This document shows positions 31,701-40,097 of a stretch of DNA of 64,000 nucleotides, piece by piece. Position numbers and translations under genes: made by a program. The notes under the pieces were generated by a model that was not told the origin of the DNA, searched no databases, and saw only the letters and a program-made list of their open reading frames with translations. The stretch lies in the NCBI RefSeq assembly GCF_014202995.1, contig NZ_JACHIA010000005.1, positions 124,001-188,000 on the forward strand, in the 5' to 3' direction. This stretch comes from Longimicrobium terrae. Lineage in GTDB: Bacteria; Gemmatimonadota; Gemmatimonadetes; Longimicrobiales; Longimicrobiaceae. The first letter of the stretch is position 1, and each line of letters starts with the position of its first letter.

Positions 31701-33293
31701 CTACCGCAGCGCGCTGGTCACCACGCGCCCGTCCAGCGCCTCCGTGGGGCGCACGCCCAGGATCGCGGCCAGCGTCGGCGCGATGTCCACCACGCGGATC
31801 TCGTCGTCGTGGCGGCCGGGGCGAAAGGCGGGGCCGTAAAAGATGATGGGCACGTGCACGTCGTACGCGTGCGGCGCGCCGTGCTGCGCGTACGTTCCCG
31901 GCCCCCACACGCGACCCGGCTCCAGCGTCACCACCACGGGAATCGGCTGGTCGCGGGGGATCATGTGCACCCACCGGCGCGCGATCTCATCCCGCTCCAG
32001 CGCGGCCGGGGCGAGCCTCCACAGGTCCGCGATCCGGTCCACGCGCCGCACCCCGCGCACCCGCCGCGCGCGCCGCCCGAACGCGTCCGCCAGCGAATCC
32101 GGGTTCACCCCGCGCGGCAGCAGTTCCGGCCGCACGAACAGAATCCCGTCATCCGACTCGAACGCAGCGGGATTGACCCCGGAGCCCAGTTCCGCGCGCA
32201 TCGCGGTGACGATCGTATCCAGGCTCACGTGGTACTCGGCGGCCCGCGCCGGCACCGCGACCTCCGGAAACGACGCCACGCCGTGGTCCGCCGTGAGCGC
32301 AAAGATGACGCGTGACGAATCCACCTGCGCGTACACGGAATCGATGAAGGCGCCCAGCGTGCGGTCCAGCCGCAGCACCTGGTCGTGGATTTCGCGCGAG
32401 TCCGGGCCGTAGCGGTGGCCCACCGCGTCCGTGGTGGAAAAGGAGACGGCCAGCAGGTCCGGCTGCCCGCCGCGCCCCAGCTGCATCGCGCGCAGGCCGG
32501 TGATGGCGGCGTCCGCGGTCAGCTGGTCCATGAACGGAAACTCGGTGAAGTACTTGGCCGCCGAATCGGGGTCCGCCGGCACGCGGTGCGGAAACGCGGG
32601 CTCGTGGCGGCCGCGCTCGATGGGGGAGCGGCTTTCGGCGGCGACGGTGTCCGGCTCCGGATACTCGCGCACGGGGAGCAGCGGTGCCCAATCGCGTCCC
32701 GCCATCCCCTGCACGATGCGGCGCGCGTTGAACGCCCGCACCCAGGCGGGAAGCGTGTCGCCGTAGTAGGTGCTGGTGGTGAACGAGCCGCGGTAGTCGT
32801 ACCAGAACACGGACTGCTTGGCGCGCCCCAGGGGGAGGATGGCGCCGCGGTCCTTGCGGGAGATGGAAAGCGCGCGGCTGGCGGGATTGGCGATGCGCAT
32901 CCAGTCGATCAGCGTGCTCCCGCGAAAGCGGAAGGGCGACGCGCCCAGCATGGTCCCGCTCAGCAGCGGCGTCTGGGCGTCGCCCACGCCGTACGCGTTG
33001 GCCACGATGCCGGTGCTGGCGGGAAAGCGCCCGCTGAGCGTGCTGGCGTGGCCGGGCGCGGTTTCGGTGATGGCGTGGTCCTGCATGCCGTTGGCGTAGA
33101 ACGCGCCGTTCCGGTGCAGCCGCGCCAAGCCGCCGGTGAGCTGGCGTTCGTACCGGGCAAAGTAGTCCGGCCGAAGCTGGTCCACGGTGATGAAGACGAC
33201 CAGCGAGGGCCGCGCGGCCTGCGCCGTCTGCGCGGCGGCGGGGAATGCCAGGGCCGTGGCCAGTGCCGCGGCCGCGGTCAATCTTGAAATCAT
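31701..33293 (-). CDS. PafA-like alkaline phosphatase / nucleotide pyrophosphatase family protein
   Basis: 530 aa from MISRLTAAAALATALAFPAAAQ, a signal peptide. The mature protein begins SLVVFITVDQLRPDY (metal-binding Asp), followed by AITETAPGHASTLSGRFP containing the likely nucleophile Thr and the metal-binding GHA, then SFSTTDAVGHRYGPDS, FALTADHGVASFPE and YAQHGAPHAYDVHVPIIFYGP. This is the alkaline phosphatase superfamily layout of PafA: an outer-envelope phosphomonoesterase releasing phosphate from organic phosphates. The frame extends upstream through repeat DNA, which I exclude. The gene is flanked by long inverted repeats. No pho-box was recognised. Confidence 0.92.
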   Translation of the reverse strand: MISRLTAAAALATALAFPAAAQTAQAARPSLVVFITVDQLRPDYFARYERQLTGGLARLHRNGAFYANGMQDHAITETAPGHASTLSGRFPASTGIVANAYGVGDAQTPLLSGTMLGASPFRFRGSTLIDWMRIANPASRALSISRKDRGAILPLGRAKQSVFWYDYRGSFTTSTYYGDTLPAWVRAFNARRIVQGMAGRDWAPLLPVREYPEPDTVAAESRSPIERGRHEPAFPHRVPADPDSAAKYFTEFPFMDQLTADAAITGLRAMQLGRGGQPDLLAVSFSTTDAVGHRYGPDSREIHDQVLRLDRTLGAFIDSVYAQVDSSRVIFALTADHGVASFPEVAVPARAAEYHVSLDTIVTAMRAELGSGVNPAAFESDDGILFVRPELLPRGVNPDSLADAFGRRARRVRGVRRVDRIADLWRLAPAALERDEIARRWVHMIPRDQPIPVVVTLEPGRVWGPGTYAQHGAPHAYDVHVPIIFYGPAFRPGRHDDEIRVVDIAPTLAAILGVRPTEALDGRVVTSALR

Positions 33294-33529
33294 GCTGCGT
33301 TCCTGCGTGTGCGGGTTGGGCTGGATGCACGCAAGGTATTCACCCCCAAATGCCTGCGCTACCCGGGCGCCCGGCGTGCGCGCGCCGCCGCCGCAAGCGC
33401 CCTGCCCGTGCGGCCGTCCGTGGCGGAAACGGGACGATGTTGTGACCGGCGACAGGAAATATCCCTGGTGCAAACGCACGTGGGATAGGCTTTCGGCGCA
33501 CGACTGGATTCGGCGTGGCCGCCGGCTGT

Positions 33530-33883
33530 GGCCCTCACCCCGCGTGCTGCGCACGACGACCCTCTCCCACGAACAGATGTGGGAGAGGGAGCACACACCA
33601 GGATCGTGCATCCCGAATGGTTTGGCGCGGCGGCGGGCTCCCCCCTCCCCCTCGCCCCGCAAGCGGGGGAGGGGGAGCCGTTCGGTGCGGAGGTGGGTTC
33701 GGCGTGCGTTCCCGGGCTGCCGCTCTGTGTAAATTCGCGCCTGGAGGACACGAAACCGGCCGCCGCGGTCTGCATTCGAACCCGCTTGTCAGCCCCAACG
33801 CAGTTGAAGCCCCGATCGTGGACGCGACAGCGGCCGCGAGTCGGGGGTTCCCGCTGTTTGAGCGGCGGATTCATTCGCTCAAC
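33530..33883. repeat. Long inverted repeat, right arm (R2-R1 composite)
   Basis: Inverse copy of 31332-31692: CCCTCACCCCGCGTGCTGCG, CCTCTCCCACGAACAGATG, the GCCCCGCAAGCGGGGGAG hairpin, then the R1 core in inverse orientation (33803-33883). Identity to the left arm looks about 75-85 percent by eye. Confidence 0.8.
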
Positions 33884-33938
33884 AGACTTCGCGCAGAACG
33901 ATACTCCTCGTCACGCACCGACCTCTCCGCCCTGCCTC

Positions 33939-33998
33939 AACCCTCCCCCAGTCTTTTTTGGGGGAGGGTGGGCGAGTAGTACGAGCCCGGGTGGGGGC
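33939..33998. repeat. Dispersed repeat R3, inverse copy
   Basis: AACCCTCCCCCAGTCTTTTT, GGGGGAGGGTGGGC and CCCGGGTGGGGGCCG match the R3 part of 26862-26923 on the opposite strand. It directly adjoins the R1 copy of the right arm, so the composite is R2-R1-R3 here. Confidence 0.7.
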
Positions 33999-34092
33999 CG
34001 CTCCGGGGCCACATCTCCCGCCACCGTCGCCCCCGGTACGACGATTGCTCCCCCGTGATCCCGTTGTCTCTACACACACTCTGGAGGATTCC

Positions 34093-34356
34093 GTGGACCT
34101 GCTGACCTGGATCATCGTTGGACTCGTGGCGGGCGTGCTCGCCGGGCTGGTGGTGGGCGGCGTCGGCCTGATCGGCGACATCGTGGTGGGGATCGTGGGC
34201 GCGTTCGTCGGCGGATGGCTGTTCCGCCAGCTGGGCGTCACCACGCCGTTCAGCGGCTTGGCCGGCACCATCTTCACCGCCTTCATCGGCGCGGTGGTAC
34301 TGCTGGTCCTGCTGCACGTCATCCACCGCAGCCGGCGCGGCGGGCGCAGGCTGTAG
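34093..34356 (+). CDS. GlsB/YeaQ/YmgE-family membrane protein
   Basis: 87 aa from a GTG with a strong GGAGG ribosome site 7 bp upstream (CTGGAGGATTCC). Three hydrophobic, glycine-rich helices: LLTWIIVGLVAGVLAGLVVGG, GDIVVGIVGAFVGGWLF, and GTIFTAFIGAVVLLVLLHVI. The pattern GDIVVGIVGAFVGGWL is the family signature (transglycosylase-associated protein family, stress-induced in several bacteria). Located alone, followed 32 bp later by the DUF1835 gene. Confidence 0.9.
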   Translation: MDLLTWIIVGLVAGVLAGLVVGGVGLIGDIVVGIVGAFVGGWLFRQLGVTTPFSGLAGTIFTAFIGAVVLLVLLHVIHRSRRGGRRL

Positions 34357-34388
34357 CCCGCGCCGCAGCGTCCGCGGAGCATCATCCC

Positions 34389-35390
34389 ATGCTTCACGTC
34401 ACCAACGGTGACCACGCGGCGGACGCGATCCGGGCGGCGGGTGCGCCCGGACCGGTCCTTCCGTGGCGCGACGTGCTGCACGACGGCCCCGTTCCCGCCG
34501 GCCTGCCGCTGGCGGAACTGAGCCGCATCCGCGCGGAGTTCATCGCCTCGCGCGGATGGGCGTCGCCGGAGGATGCGGAGCGCTCGTTCCGCGAGCGGGA
34601 CGACGCGCTGGCCGCCGCGCGCGATGAGGATGAGGTCGTGCTCTGGTTCGAGCACGACCTGTACGATCAGCTGCAACTGGTCCAGGTGCTGGACGAGGCG
34701 GCGCGCCTCCCCGTCCGGCTTACGCTCATCAACCCCGCGCAGTACCTGGGGCCGTCCGCGCCGGAGCAGCTTCGCGCGCTGTTTCACCTGCGCGCGCCCG
34801 TCACGCCCGCGCAGACGGCGCTCGCCCGCGCCGCGTGGGAGGCATTCCGCGCCCCCGATCCGCGTGGCATCCAGTCGCTGCTGGAAACGGACACCTCCGC
34901 GCTCCAGCACCTCGGGTCCGCGCTGCGCCGGCATCTGCAGCAGTTTCCCTGGACGACGGACGGCCTGTCGCGCACGGAGCGGCAGGCGCTGCGGAGCCTG
35001 GCGGATGGCCCGGGCTCGTTCGCCGAGGCGTTCGCGGCGAATCAGGCGCGGGAGAGCGCGATATTTCTGGGCGATTCGTCGTTCCTGGGCGTGCTGGCGG
35101 ACCTGGGCGCCGACCCAGATCCGCTGGTCACGTGGGATGACGGCGCACCCGTCCGCGCGCTCGCGCCCGGCGTGACGATCGCGAGCGTGGCGGACCATCG
35201 GCTCACCCTTACCGACAACGGCCGCGCTGTACTGGAGGGACGGGCCGCGTGGGCGCCGCGGACGGACCGTTGGCTCGGCGGCGTGCACCTGCGCGCCGGC
35301 GAGAGCGGATGGCGGTGGAACGACGACACCGGCCAGATCGAAGCCGGCACAGGGCGGACGGGCGAATCCGCATCCGCCGCAAGCGCGTAG
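34389..35390 (+). CDS. DUF1835-domain protein
   Basis: 333 aa from MLHVTNGDHAADAIRAAG. The N-terminal half carries the DUF1835 signature (HVTNGDHAADAI, LPWRDVLHDGPVP, VVLWFEHDLYDQLQL). The C-terminal half has a winged-helix-like segment (LSRTERQALRSLADG) and a repeat of HRLTLTDNGRAVLEGRAAW. DUF1835 proteins have no established biochemical function. Predicted cytoplasmic. Confidence 0.88.
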   Translation: MLHVTNGDHAADAIRAAGAPGPVLPWRDVLHDGPVPAGLPLAELSRIRAEFIASRGWASPEDAERSFRERDDALAAARDEDEVVLWFEHDLYDQLQLVQVLDEAARLPVRLTLINPAQYLGPSAPEQLRALFHLRAPVTPAQTALARAAWEAFRAPDPRGIQSLLETDTSALQHLGSALRRHLQQFPWTTDGLSRTERQALRSLADGPGSFAEAFAANQARESAIFLGDSSFLGVLADLGADPDPLVTWDDGAPVRALAPGVTIASVADHRLTLTDNGRAVLEGRAAWAPRTDRWLGGVHLRAGESGWRWNDDTGQIEAGTGRTGESASAASA

Positions 35391-35463
35391 TTCAGCCGCG
35401 TGGCACACATCCTCCACCGGGGAGGAGCACAGGGTACACGCAATCCCAGAAAACCGAACTCGG

Positions 35464-36738
35464 ATGGACAATGGCCGGTTGAGCCTGCCCCCGCTTCCTG
35501 ACGAAGAACTCAAGCGGCAGCAGCTGGATCACATGAAGCGCCTCGCCACCGGCCTGCTGGCCGTGGCGACGCTCATCTTCATCGTGGCGCGGATCTACGA
35601 GTCGCGGTATCCGTGGCTGGGGTACATCCGCGCCACCGCCGAAGCCGCCATGGTGGGCGCGGTGGCGGACTGGTTCGCCGTCACGGCGCTGTTCCGCCAT
35701 CCGATGGGAATCCCCATCCCGCACACGGCCATCATCCCCACCCGCAAGGAGCGCATCGGCCGCAGCCTGGGGGGGTTCGTGCAGAACAACTTCCTCGCGG
35801 CGCCGGTCATTACCGCCAAGCTGCGCAGCGCCAACATCGCGGGAAAGCTGGCGCAGTGGCTGGCCGATCCCGCGCACGGCGACACGGTGGGGCGCCACGC
35901 CTCCGCGGCGGTGACGGGCGTGGTGCAGGTGCTGCGGGATGAGGAGGTGCAGGAGATCATCACCGAAAGCCTGAACAGCCGCGTGCGCAAGACGCAGGTG
36001 GCGCCGCTGATGGGCAACGTGCTGAGCCTGGTGACGGCGGAAAACCGGCACCAGGAGCTGCTGGATTCCGCCATCCGCCTGTTTGACCGGCTGTTCGAGG
36101 AAAACCGCGACGCGCTGCGCGACCGCATCGCCAAGGAAACGCCCTGGTGGATGCCGTCCGCGGTGGACGACCAGATCTACCGCAAGATCGCCAACGGGAT
36201 CGAAAACACGCTGGTGCAGGTGGCGGCCGATCCGGACCATCCGCTGCGCCACCGCTTCAACGACGCCGTAAACGAGTTCGTGGAGCGGCTCAAGAGCTCG
36301 CCGCAGATGATTGCGCGCGGCGAGGAGCTCAAGGAGGAGATCCTGCAGCATCCGGCGGTGCGCGGGTACAGCGCCTCGCTGTGGGCAGACATGAAGGCTT
36401 CCGTTCTGCGCCACGGCGCGAACCCGGAATCCGAGTTCCGCCGCCGCGTGGGCAACGCCGCCACGCGCCTGGGCTCGTCGCTGGCGGAGGACCAGGAACT
36501 GCTGGACAAGGTGAACGGATGGGCGGAGCAGGCGCTGCTGTACGTGGTGGAGCAGTACCGCGGCGAGGTGGCGGACCTGATCGAGACGACGGTGGCCGCG
36601 TGGGACCCGGAGGATACGACGCGCAAGATCGAGCTTCAGATCGGCCGCGACCTGCAGTACATCCGCATCAACGGAACGCTGGTGGGCGGATTGGTGGGCC
36701 TGTTCATCTATACCGTCAGCCAGTTCTTCGGGGGATGA
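35464..36738 (+). CDS. DUF445-family membrane protein (YjiN/YheB-like)
   Basis: 424 aa. One hydrophobic helix near the N-terminus (GLLAVATLIFIVARIYES), then the DUF445 signature AAMVGAVADWFAVTALFRHPMGIPIPHTAIIPTRKERIGRSLGGFV. A long alpha-helical region and a C-terminal hydrophobic anchor follow (INGTLVGGLVGLFIYTVSQFFGG). The N- and C-terminal membrane segments suggest a hairpin with a large soluble body. Function in bacteria is not established. Confidence 0.92.
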   Translation: MDNGRLSLPPLPDEELKRQQLDHMKRLATGLLAVATLIFIVARIYESRYPWLGYIRATAEAAMVGAVADWFAVTALFRHPMGIPIPHTAIIPTRKERIGRSLGGFVQNNFLAAPVITAKLRSANIAGKLAQWLADPAHGDTVGRHASAAVTGVVQVLRDEEVQEIITESLNSRVRKTQVAPLMGNVLSLVTAENRHQELLDSAIRLFDRLFEENRDALRDRIAKETPWWMPSAVDDQIYRKIANGIENTLVQVAADPDHPLRHRFNDAVNEFVERLKSSPQMIARGEELKEEILQHPAVRGYSASLWADMKASVLRHGANPESEFRRRVGNAATRLGSSLAEDQELLDKVNGWAEQALLYVVEQYRGEVADLIETTVAAWDPEDTTRKIELQIGRDLQYIRINGTLVGGLVGLFIYTVSQFFGG

Positions 36739-36756
36739 CGGGAAGCCTCGCCCGGG

Positions 36757-37245
36757 GCGACTGAAGTCGCGGCAACAACGGGCAAAGTCCGCCTTCGCGG
36801 ATTGTGGGGGCGGTTTCCTCCAGGAAGGCGCTGTTCGGAAAGTCCGCCATCCAGGAGCGAATAAATTCGCCGCTGGAATAGTGCGAAGTCCGCCTTCGCG
36901 GACTGCGGCGGAAGGGTTCGGCGCGGGTCGCGAAGTTCGCTTGTCGCAGGCCAGATCCTTCGGTCGCGCACAGTTCGGCTTGGCGGAGAGCGCGGCGCAC
37001 GCTCCCTCAGGATGACATGGTGCGGGGTGCGTATCTCTTTGCGGCGCCACATCATGTCATCCTGAGGAGGCGCCGGCTGAAACCGCCGCCGCACCGCCGC
37101 TTGGCGCCGACGAAGGATCTACTTTCCGCCGAGCCAACTCCGCCTGACGCGCCGAATCCGCCGCCAATGCAGTAGAAGCCCCGAACAACGCCCACAGGCG
37201 TCGTTCGGGGCTTCTCATTATCAGAGCGGCGGATTCACCCGCTCC
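36757..37245. repeat. Intergenic cluster of R4, R5 and R1 repeats
   Basis: 36757-36800 is R4 (GGCGACTGAAGTCGCGGCAA, AACGGGCAAAGTCCGCCTTC). At 36880-36910 a half-copy repeats GTCCGCCTTCGCGGACTGCG. 36945-37135 is R5 (AGATCCTTCGGTCGCGCA, GGATGACATGG, GTCATCCTGAGGAGGCGC, GACGAAGGATCTAC) in two facing halves. 37174-37245 is R1 copy 6 in shortened form. No gene is supported in 36739-37342. Confidence 0.7.
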
Positions 37246-37298
37246 CGACCATCCGCGGCGAGGATGCCGGCGTGCTGATCCGCATCATCCACCACCCC

Positions 37299-37333
37299 GC
37301 ACTAACGCACTAACGCACCCAGCACTAACGCAC
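37299..37333. repeat. Short direct repeat of GCACTAACGCAC
   Basis: Three copies of CACTAACGCAC within 35 bp immediately before the stop of the quinone-oxidoreductase gene. Too short and irregular for a CRISPR array; probably slippage-derived. Confidence 0.7.
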
Positions 37334-37342
37334 TTCCCGCCC

Positions 37343-38323
37343 TTACCACGTCAGCACGATCTTCCCGAAACTGTCGTTCCCTTCCATTCGCTCGTGCGCC
37401 TTGCGCACCTGCGAGAACGGAAAGGTGCTGTCCACCACCGGACGGATGCGTCCGGAGCTGATCAGCGGCAGCACCGCGCCGGAAAACTCGCGCGCCAGCG
37501 CGATCTTCTCCTCCAGCGGCCGGCTGCGCAGCACCGTGCCGAACAGGTGAATGCGGCGCCGCAGCAGCAGCCCCAGATCCACTTCCACCTTGCTTCCCCC
37601 CGTCGTCCCCACCACGCACACGCGGCCGCGCAGCGCCACCACGCGCAGGCTAGCCTCCAGCAGCGGCCCGCCCACCAGGTCCATTACCGCGTGCACGCCG
37701 CTGCCGTACGTGGACTGATTCACCGTCTCCGCCAGGTCCTCGCGCGTGGTGTCGATGCCGATCTCCATCCCCAGCTCCTTGGCGCGCTTCAGCTTGGAAG
37801 CCGACCGCGACGTGCCGATCACCGTCGCGCCCGCGGCCCCGGCCAGCTGCACCGCCGCCGTCCCCACGCCGCTGCCCACGGCCAGCACCAGCAGCCGCTC
37901 GCCCACGGTCAGGTCCAGCTGCCGGAAGAGCGCGTCGTACGAGGTCAGGAACGCCTCCGGGATCGCCGCGGCCTCTTCCCACGACAGGTTCTGCGGAATG
38001 CGGATGCCCTCGCGCTCGTGCACCACCACGTACTCCGCGTGCCCGCCGCCGCCCACGATCCCCATCACACGGTTCCCGACAGCCCACAAACCGGCGCCCT
38101 CGCCCACCGCGTCCACCTCGCCCGCGTACTCAAGCCCCGGAATGTCCGCCGGCGCGCCCGGCGGGGCGGGGTAGGAGCCCCGCCGCTGCAGCAGGTCCGC
38201 GCGGTTGAGCGCCGAGGCGTGCACGCGCACGCGGATTTCGCCGGGGCCGGGCTGCGGAACGGGGCGGTCCAGCAGTTCCAGCACCTCCGGCCCGCCCGGT
38301 TTGGTGATGACCAGCGCCTTCAT
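37343..38323 (-). CDS. PIG3-like NAD(P)H quinone oxidoreductase (zinc-independent MDR)
   Basis: 326 aa from MKALVITKPGGPEVLELLDRP. N-terminal GroES-like fold (ALNRADLLQRRGSYPAPPGAPADIPGLEYAG), then a Rossmann domain with VLAVGSGVGTAAVQLAGAAGATVIGTSRS for NADPH. The RRGSYPxPPG motif and absence of zinc-ligand cysteines place it with PIG3/TP53I3-type quinone oxidoreductases. Its ATG overlaps the amidase TGA by one base (TGATG), so it is translated after the amidase. The biological connection between the two is unclear. Confidence 0.94.
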   Translation of the reverse strand: MKALVITKPGGPEVLELLDRPVPQPGPGEIRVRVHASALNRADLLQRRGSYPAPPGAPADIPGLEYAGEVDAVGEGAGLWAVGNRVMGIVGGGGHAEYVVVHEREGIRIPQNLSWEEAAAIPEAFLTSYDALFRQLDLTVGERLLVLAVGSGVGTAAVQLAGAAGATVIGTSRSASKLKRAKELGMEIGIDTTREDLAETVNQSTYGSGVHAVMDLVGGPLLEASLRVVALRGRVCVVGTTGGSKVEVDLGLLLRRRIHLFGTVLRSRPLEEKIALAREFSGAVLPLISSGRIRPVVDSTFPFSQVRKAHERMEGNDSFGKIVLTW

Positions 38324-39966
38324 CAGCGGCCTCCCCCGGCCGCGCGCTCGCGAAAGAACGCCTCGATGCCGCGCACGTGCGCATCCGCCAAGCGGTCCAG
38401 AAAGGCCGGGTCGCGCAGCGCCGCTTCCTGCTCCGGAATGGGCATGAAGAGCGATTCCGTCAGCGCCGTCGGCATCCACGTGGGCCGGGCGAGCGCCAGG
38501 TTGCTCTGCTGCGCGCCGATGTCGCGGATTCGCGTCACACCCACGATTTCGCGGTTGAGCGCGCGCGCCAGCGAGGCGGAAAAGGGATGGAACCAGTAGA
38601 CGCTGGTCCCCTGCCCGCGGAATGGGTTCTGTCCCTCGCCGAACGCGTTGTTGTGCACGGAAACCAGCAGCTCCGCGTTGCGGTTGACGGCCAGCGACAC
38701 GCGGGCGCCCAGCTCCTGCGACGCGCTGGTGTTGCTCACCATCGCCTCACGGGTCGTGCGCGTCATGATGACTTCCGCGCCGCGCGCCCGCAGCTTTTCC
38801 GCCAGCGGCAGCGCGATGGCGAGGTTGGCGTCGCCCTCGTACATCCCGGTCGGCCCCGTGGCCCCTGCCGGCGGGTGGCCCGGGTCGATGACGATCCGCC
38901 GGCCGCGCAGCGGGTTGGCCGCGTCGATGGCCGGCGGGCGGCGGACGCGCACCACGAGCGTTCCATCCCCCTCGTACCACGCCTTGTAGCCCCACGCCGG
39001 CGTGGACGTCATCACCATGTACTGCGGCGATCCACCCGACGCCGACGCCTGCGCCACGCCGCGCAGCCACGCGTCGGGTGCGGCTTCGCTGCGGGGCGCG
39101 GCCGTACCCGAGGCGCCATAGACGGTCACGCGCACCGCGCTGTCCGTGTGCTCCACCAGGAACGGCCGCCCGCCCGCGGCGATGCGCAGGTCCACGCCGT
39201 CCGCCGCGCGCACCAGCCGCGCCGCGCCGATGGTGCCGCCCGCGGGAGCCGCCGCCGTGGTGTCGGCGATGGCCAGATTGTCGGCGTCCACCCATGCCTC
39301 GGTGGACGCGTCCAGCCGCACGCGGTACTGGCTGCCGCGCCGCTCCACCACGCTCAGCCGGGTGCCGCGGGGAAAGAACCAGCGGTACGTGCCGGTGGGC
39401 GTCGGCCGCGCGTAGATGGCGTCGGAGCCGGTGGCCAGCGTGTCGCCGCCCCGCGTGACGGTGGCCGCGCGCGCGGTGGCGTATACCGCGTTTTGCGACG
39501 CGCCGGTGGACGGCGTGACGCGCGTGGCGGTGGACGGTGTCACGTAGGCGATCTCCCGGGTCACCACTTCGCTGCCCAGCCCTGCCCGCAGCCGCCACGT
39601 GCGGTCCGCCGGGCGCGGCAGGTAGGCGATGAACGCGCCGTTGGGCGCCACGGGAACGGGGGTGCCGTTGATCTCCAGCCCCGCCCGGCCATTGCCGACG
39701 GAGCCGTACAGGATGATGCTGTCCGACCGGGGCTGCGCGCCGCCGCCGCTGGGCTCGATGACGCGGATGGCGAGCGCGCCGTTCACCGCGGGAATGGCGG
39801 GAAGCTCGGGGCTCACCGGCTGGTAGTCCACGTGCGCGACGGCAGACGGGGTCGTCGTCGTGCCCGTGGGCGCGGGGCGCGGCTCGGGGCTGGTTGCCGG
39901 ACCGGACGGCGAGCAGCCAGCGGCCAGGACGGCGGAAAGCGCCAGGGGCGCTGCGATGCGATGCAT
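38323..39966 (-). CDS. N-acetylmuramoyl-L-alanine amidase (Amidase_3) lipoprotein
   Basis: 547 aa. MHRIAAPLALSAVLAAGCSP has a lipobox (LAAGC), so it is probably lipid-anchored. A long N-terminal region (about 40-345) contains beta-rich segments resembling AMIN/SH3-like wall-binding modules (AYARPTPTGTYRWFFPRGTRLSVVERRGSQYRV). Residues about 355-540 are the zinc amidase domain: IVIDPGHPPAG, GMYEGDANLAIALPLAEKLRARG (Glu ligand), LLVSVHNNAF (His) and TALTESLFM (catalytic Glu). It cleaves the MurNAc-Ala bond of peptidoglycan. Confidence 0.92.
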   Translation of the reverse strand: MHRIAAPLALSAVLAAGCSPSGPATSPEPRPAPTGTTTTPSAVAHVDYQPVSPELPAIPAVNGALAIRVIEPSGGGAQPRSDSIILYGSVGNGRAGLEINGTPVPVAPNGAFIAYLPRPADRTWRLRAGLGSEVVTREIAYVTPSTATRVTPSTGASQNAVYATARAATVTRGGDTLATGSDAIYARPTPTGTYRWFFPRGTRLSVVERRGSQYRVRLDASTEAWVDADNLAIADTTAAAPAGGTIGAARLVRAADGVDLRIAAGGRPFLVEHTDSAVRVTVYGASGTAAPRSEAAPDAWLRGVAQASASGGSPQYMVMTSTPAWGYKAWYEGDGTLVVRVRRPPAIDAANPLRGRRIVIDPGHPPAGATGPTGMYEGDANLAIALPLAEKLRARGAEVIMTRTTREAMVSNTSASQELGARVSLAVNRNAELLVSVHNNAFGEGQNPFRGQGTSVYWFHPFSASLARALNREIVGVTRIRDIGAQQSNLALARPTWMPTALTESLFMPIPEQEAALRDPAFLDRLADAHVRGIEAFFRERAAGGGR

Positions 39967-40097
39967 CAGAGCTTCGGGAACCGGTGGTGAAGCGCGGGGA
40001 TGGACCGCCCGCGCGGCTTCGTTCGCCGGGGCCTACTGCAAGGTGCGGGCAACTCCGCCGATCGGCCGCACCCGCGCGCGTTTTTCGTGGATGCCGA

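Noticed and set aside
37299-37333. Short direct repeats considered as a CRISPR array
   Set aside because: Repeat unit is about 11 bp with irregular 0-5 bp spacing; no cas genes are in the window.
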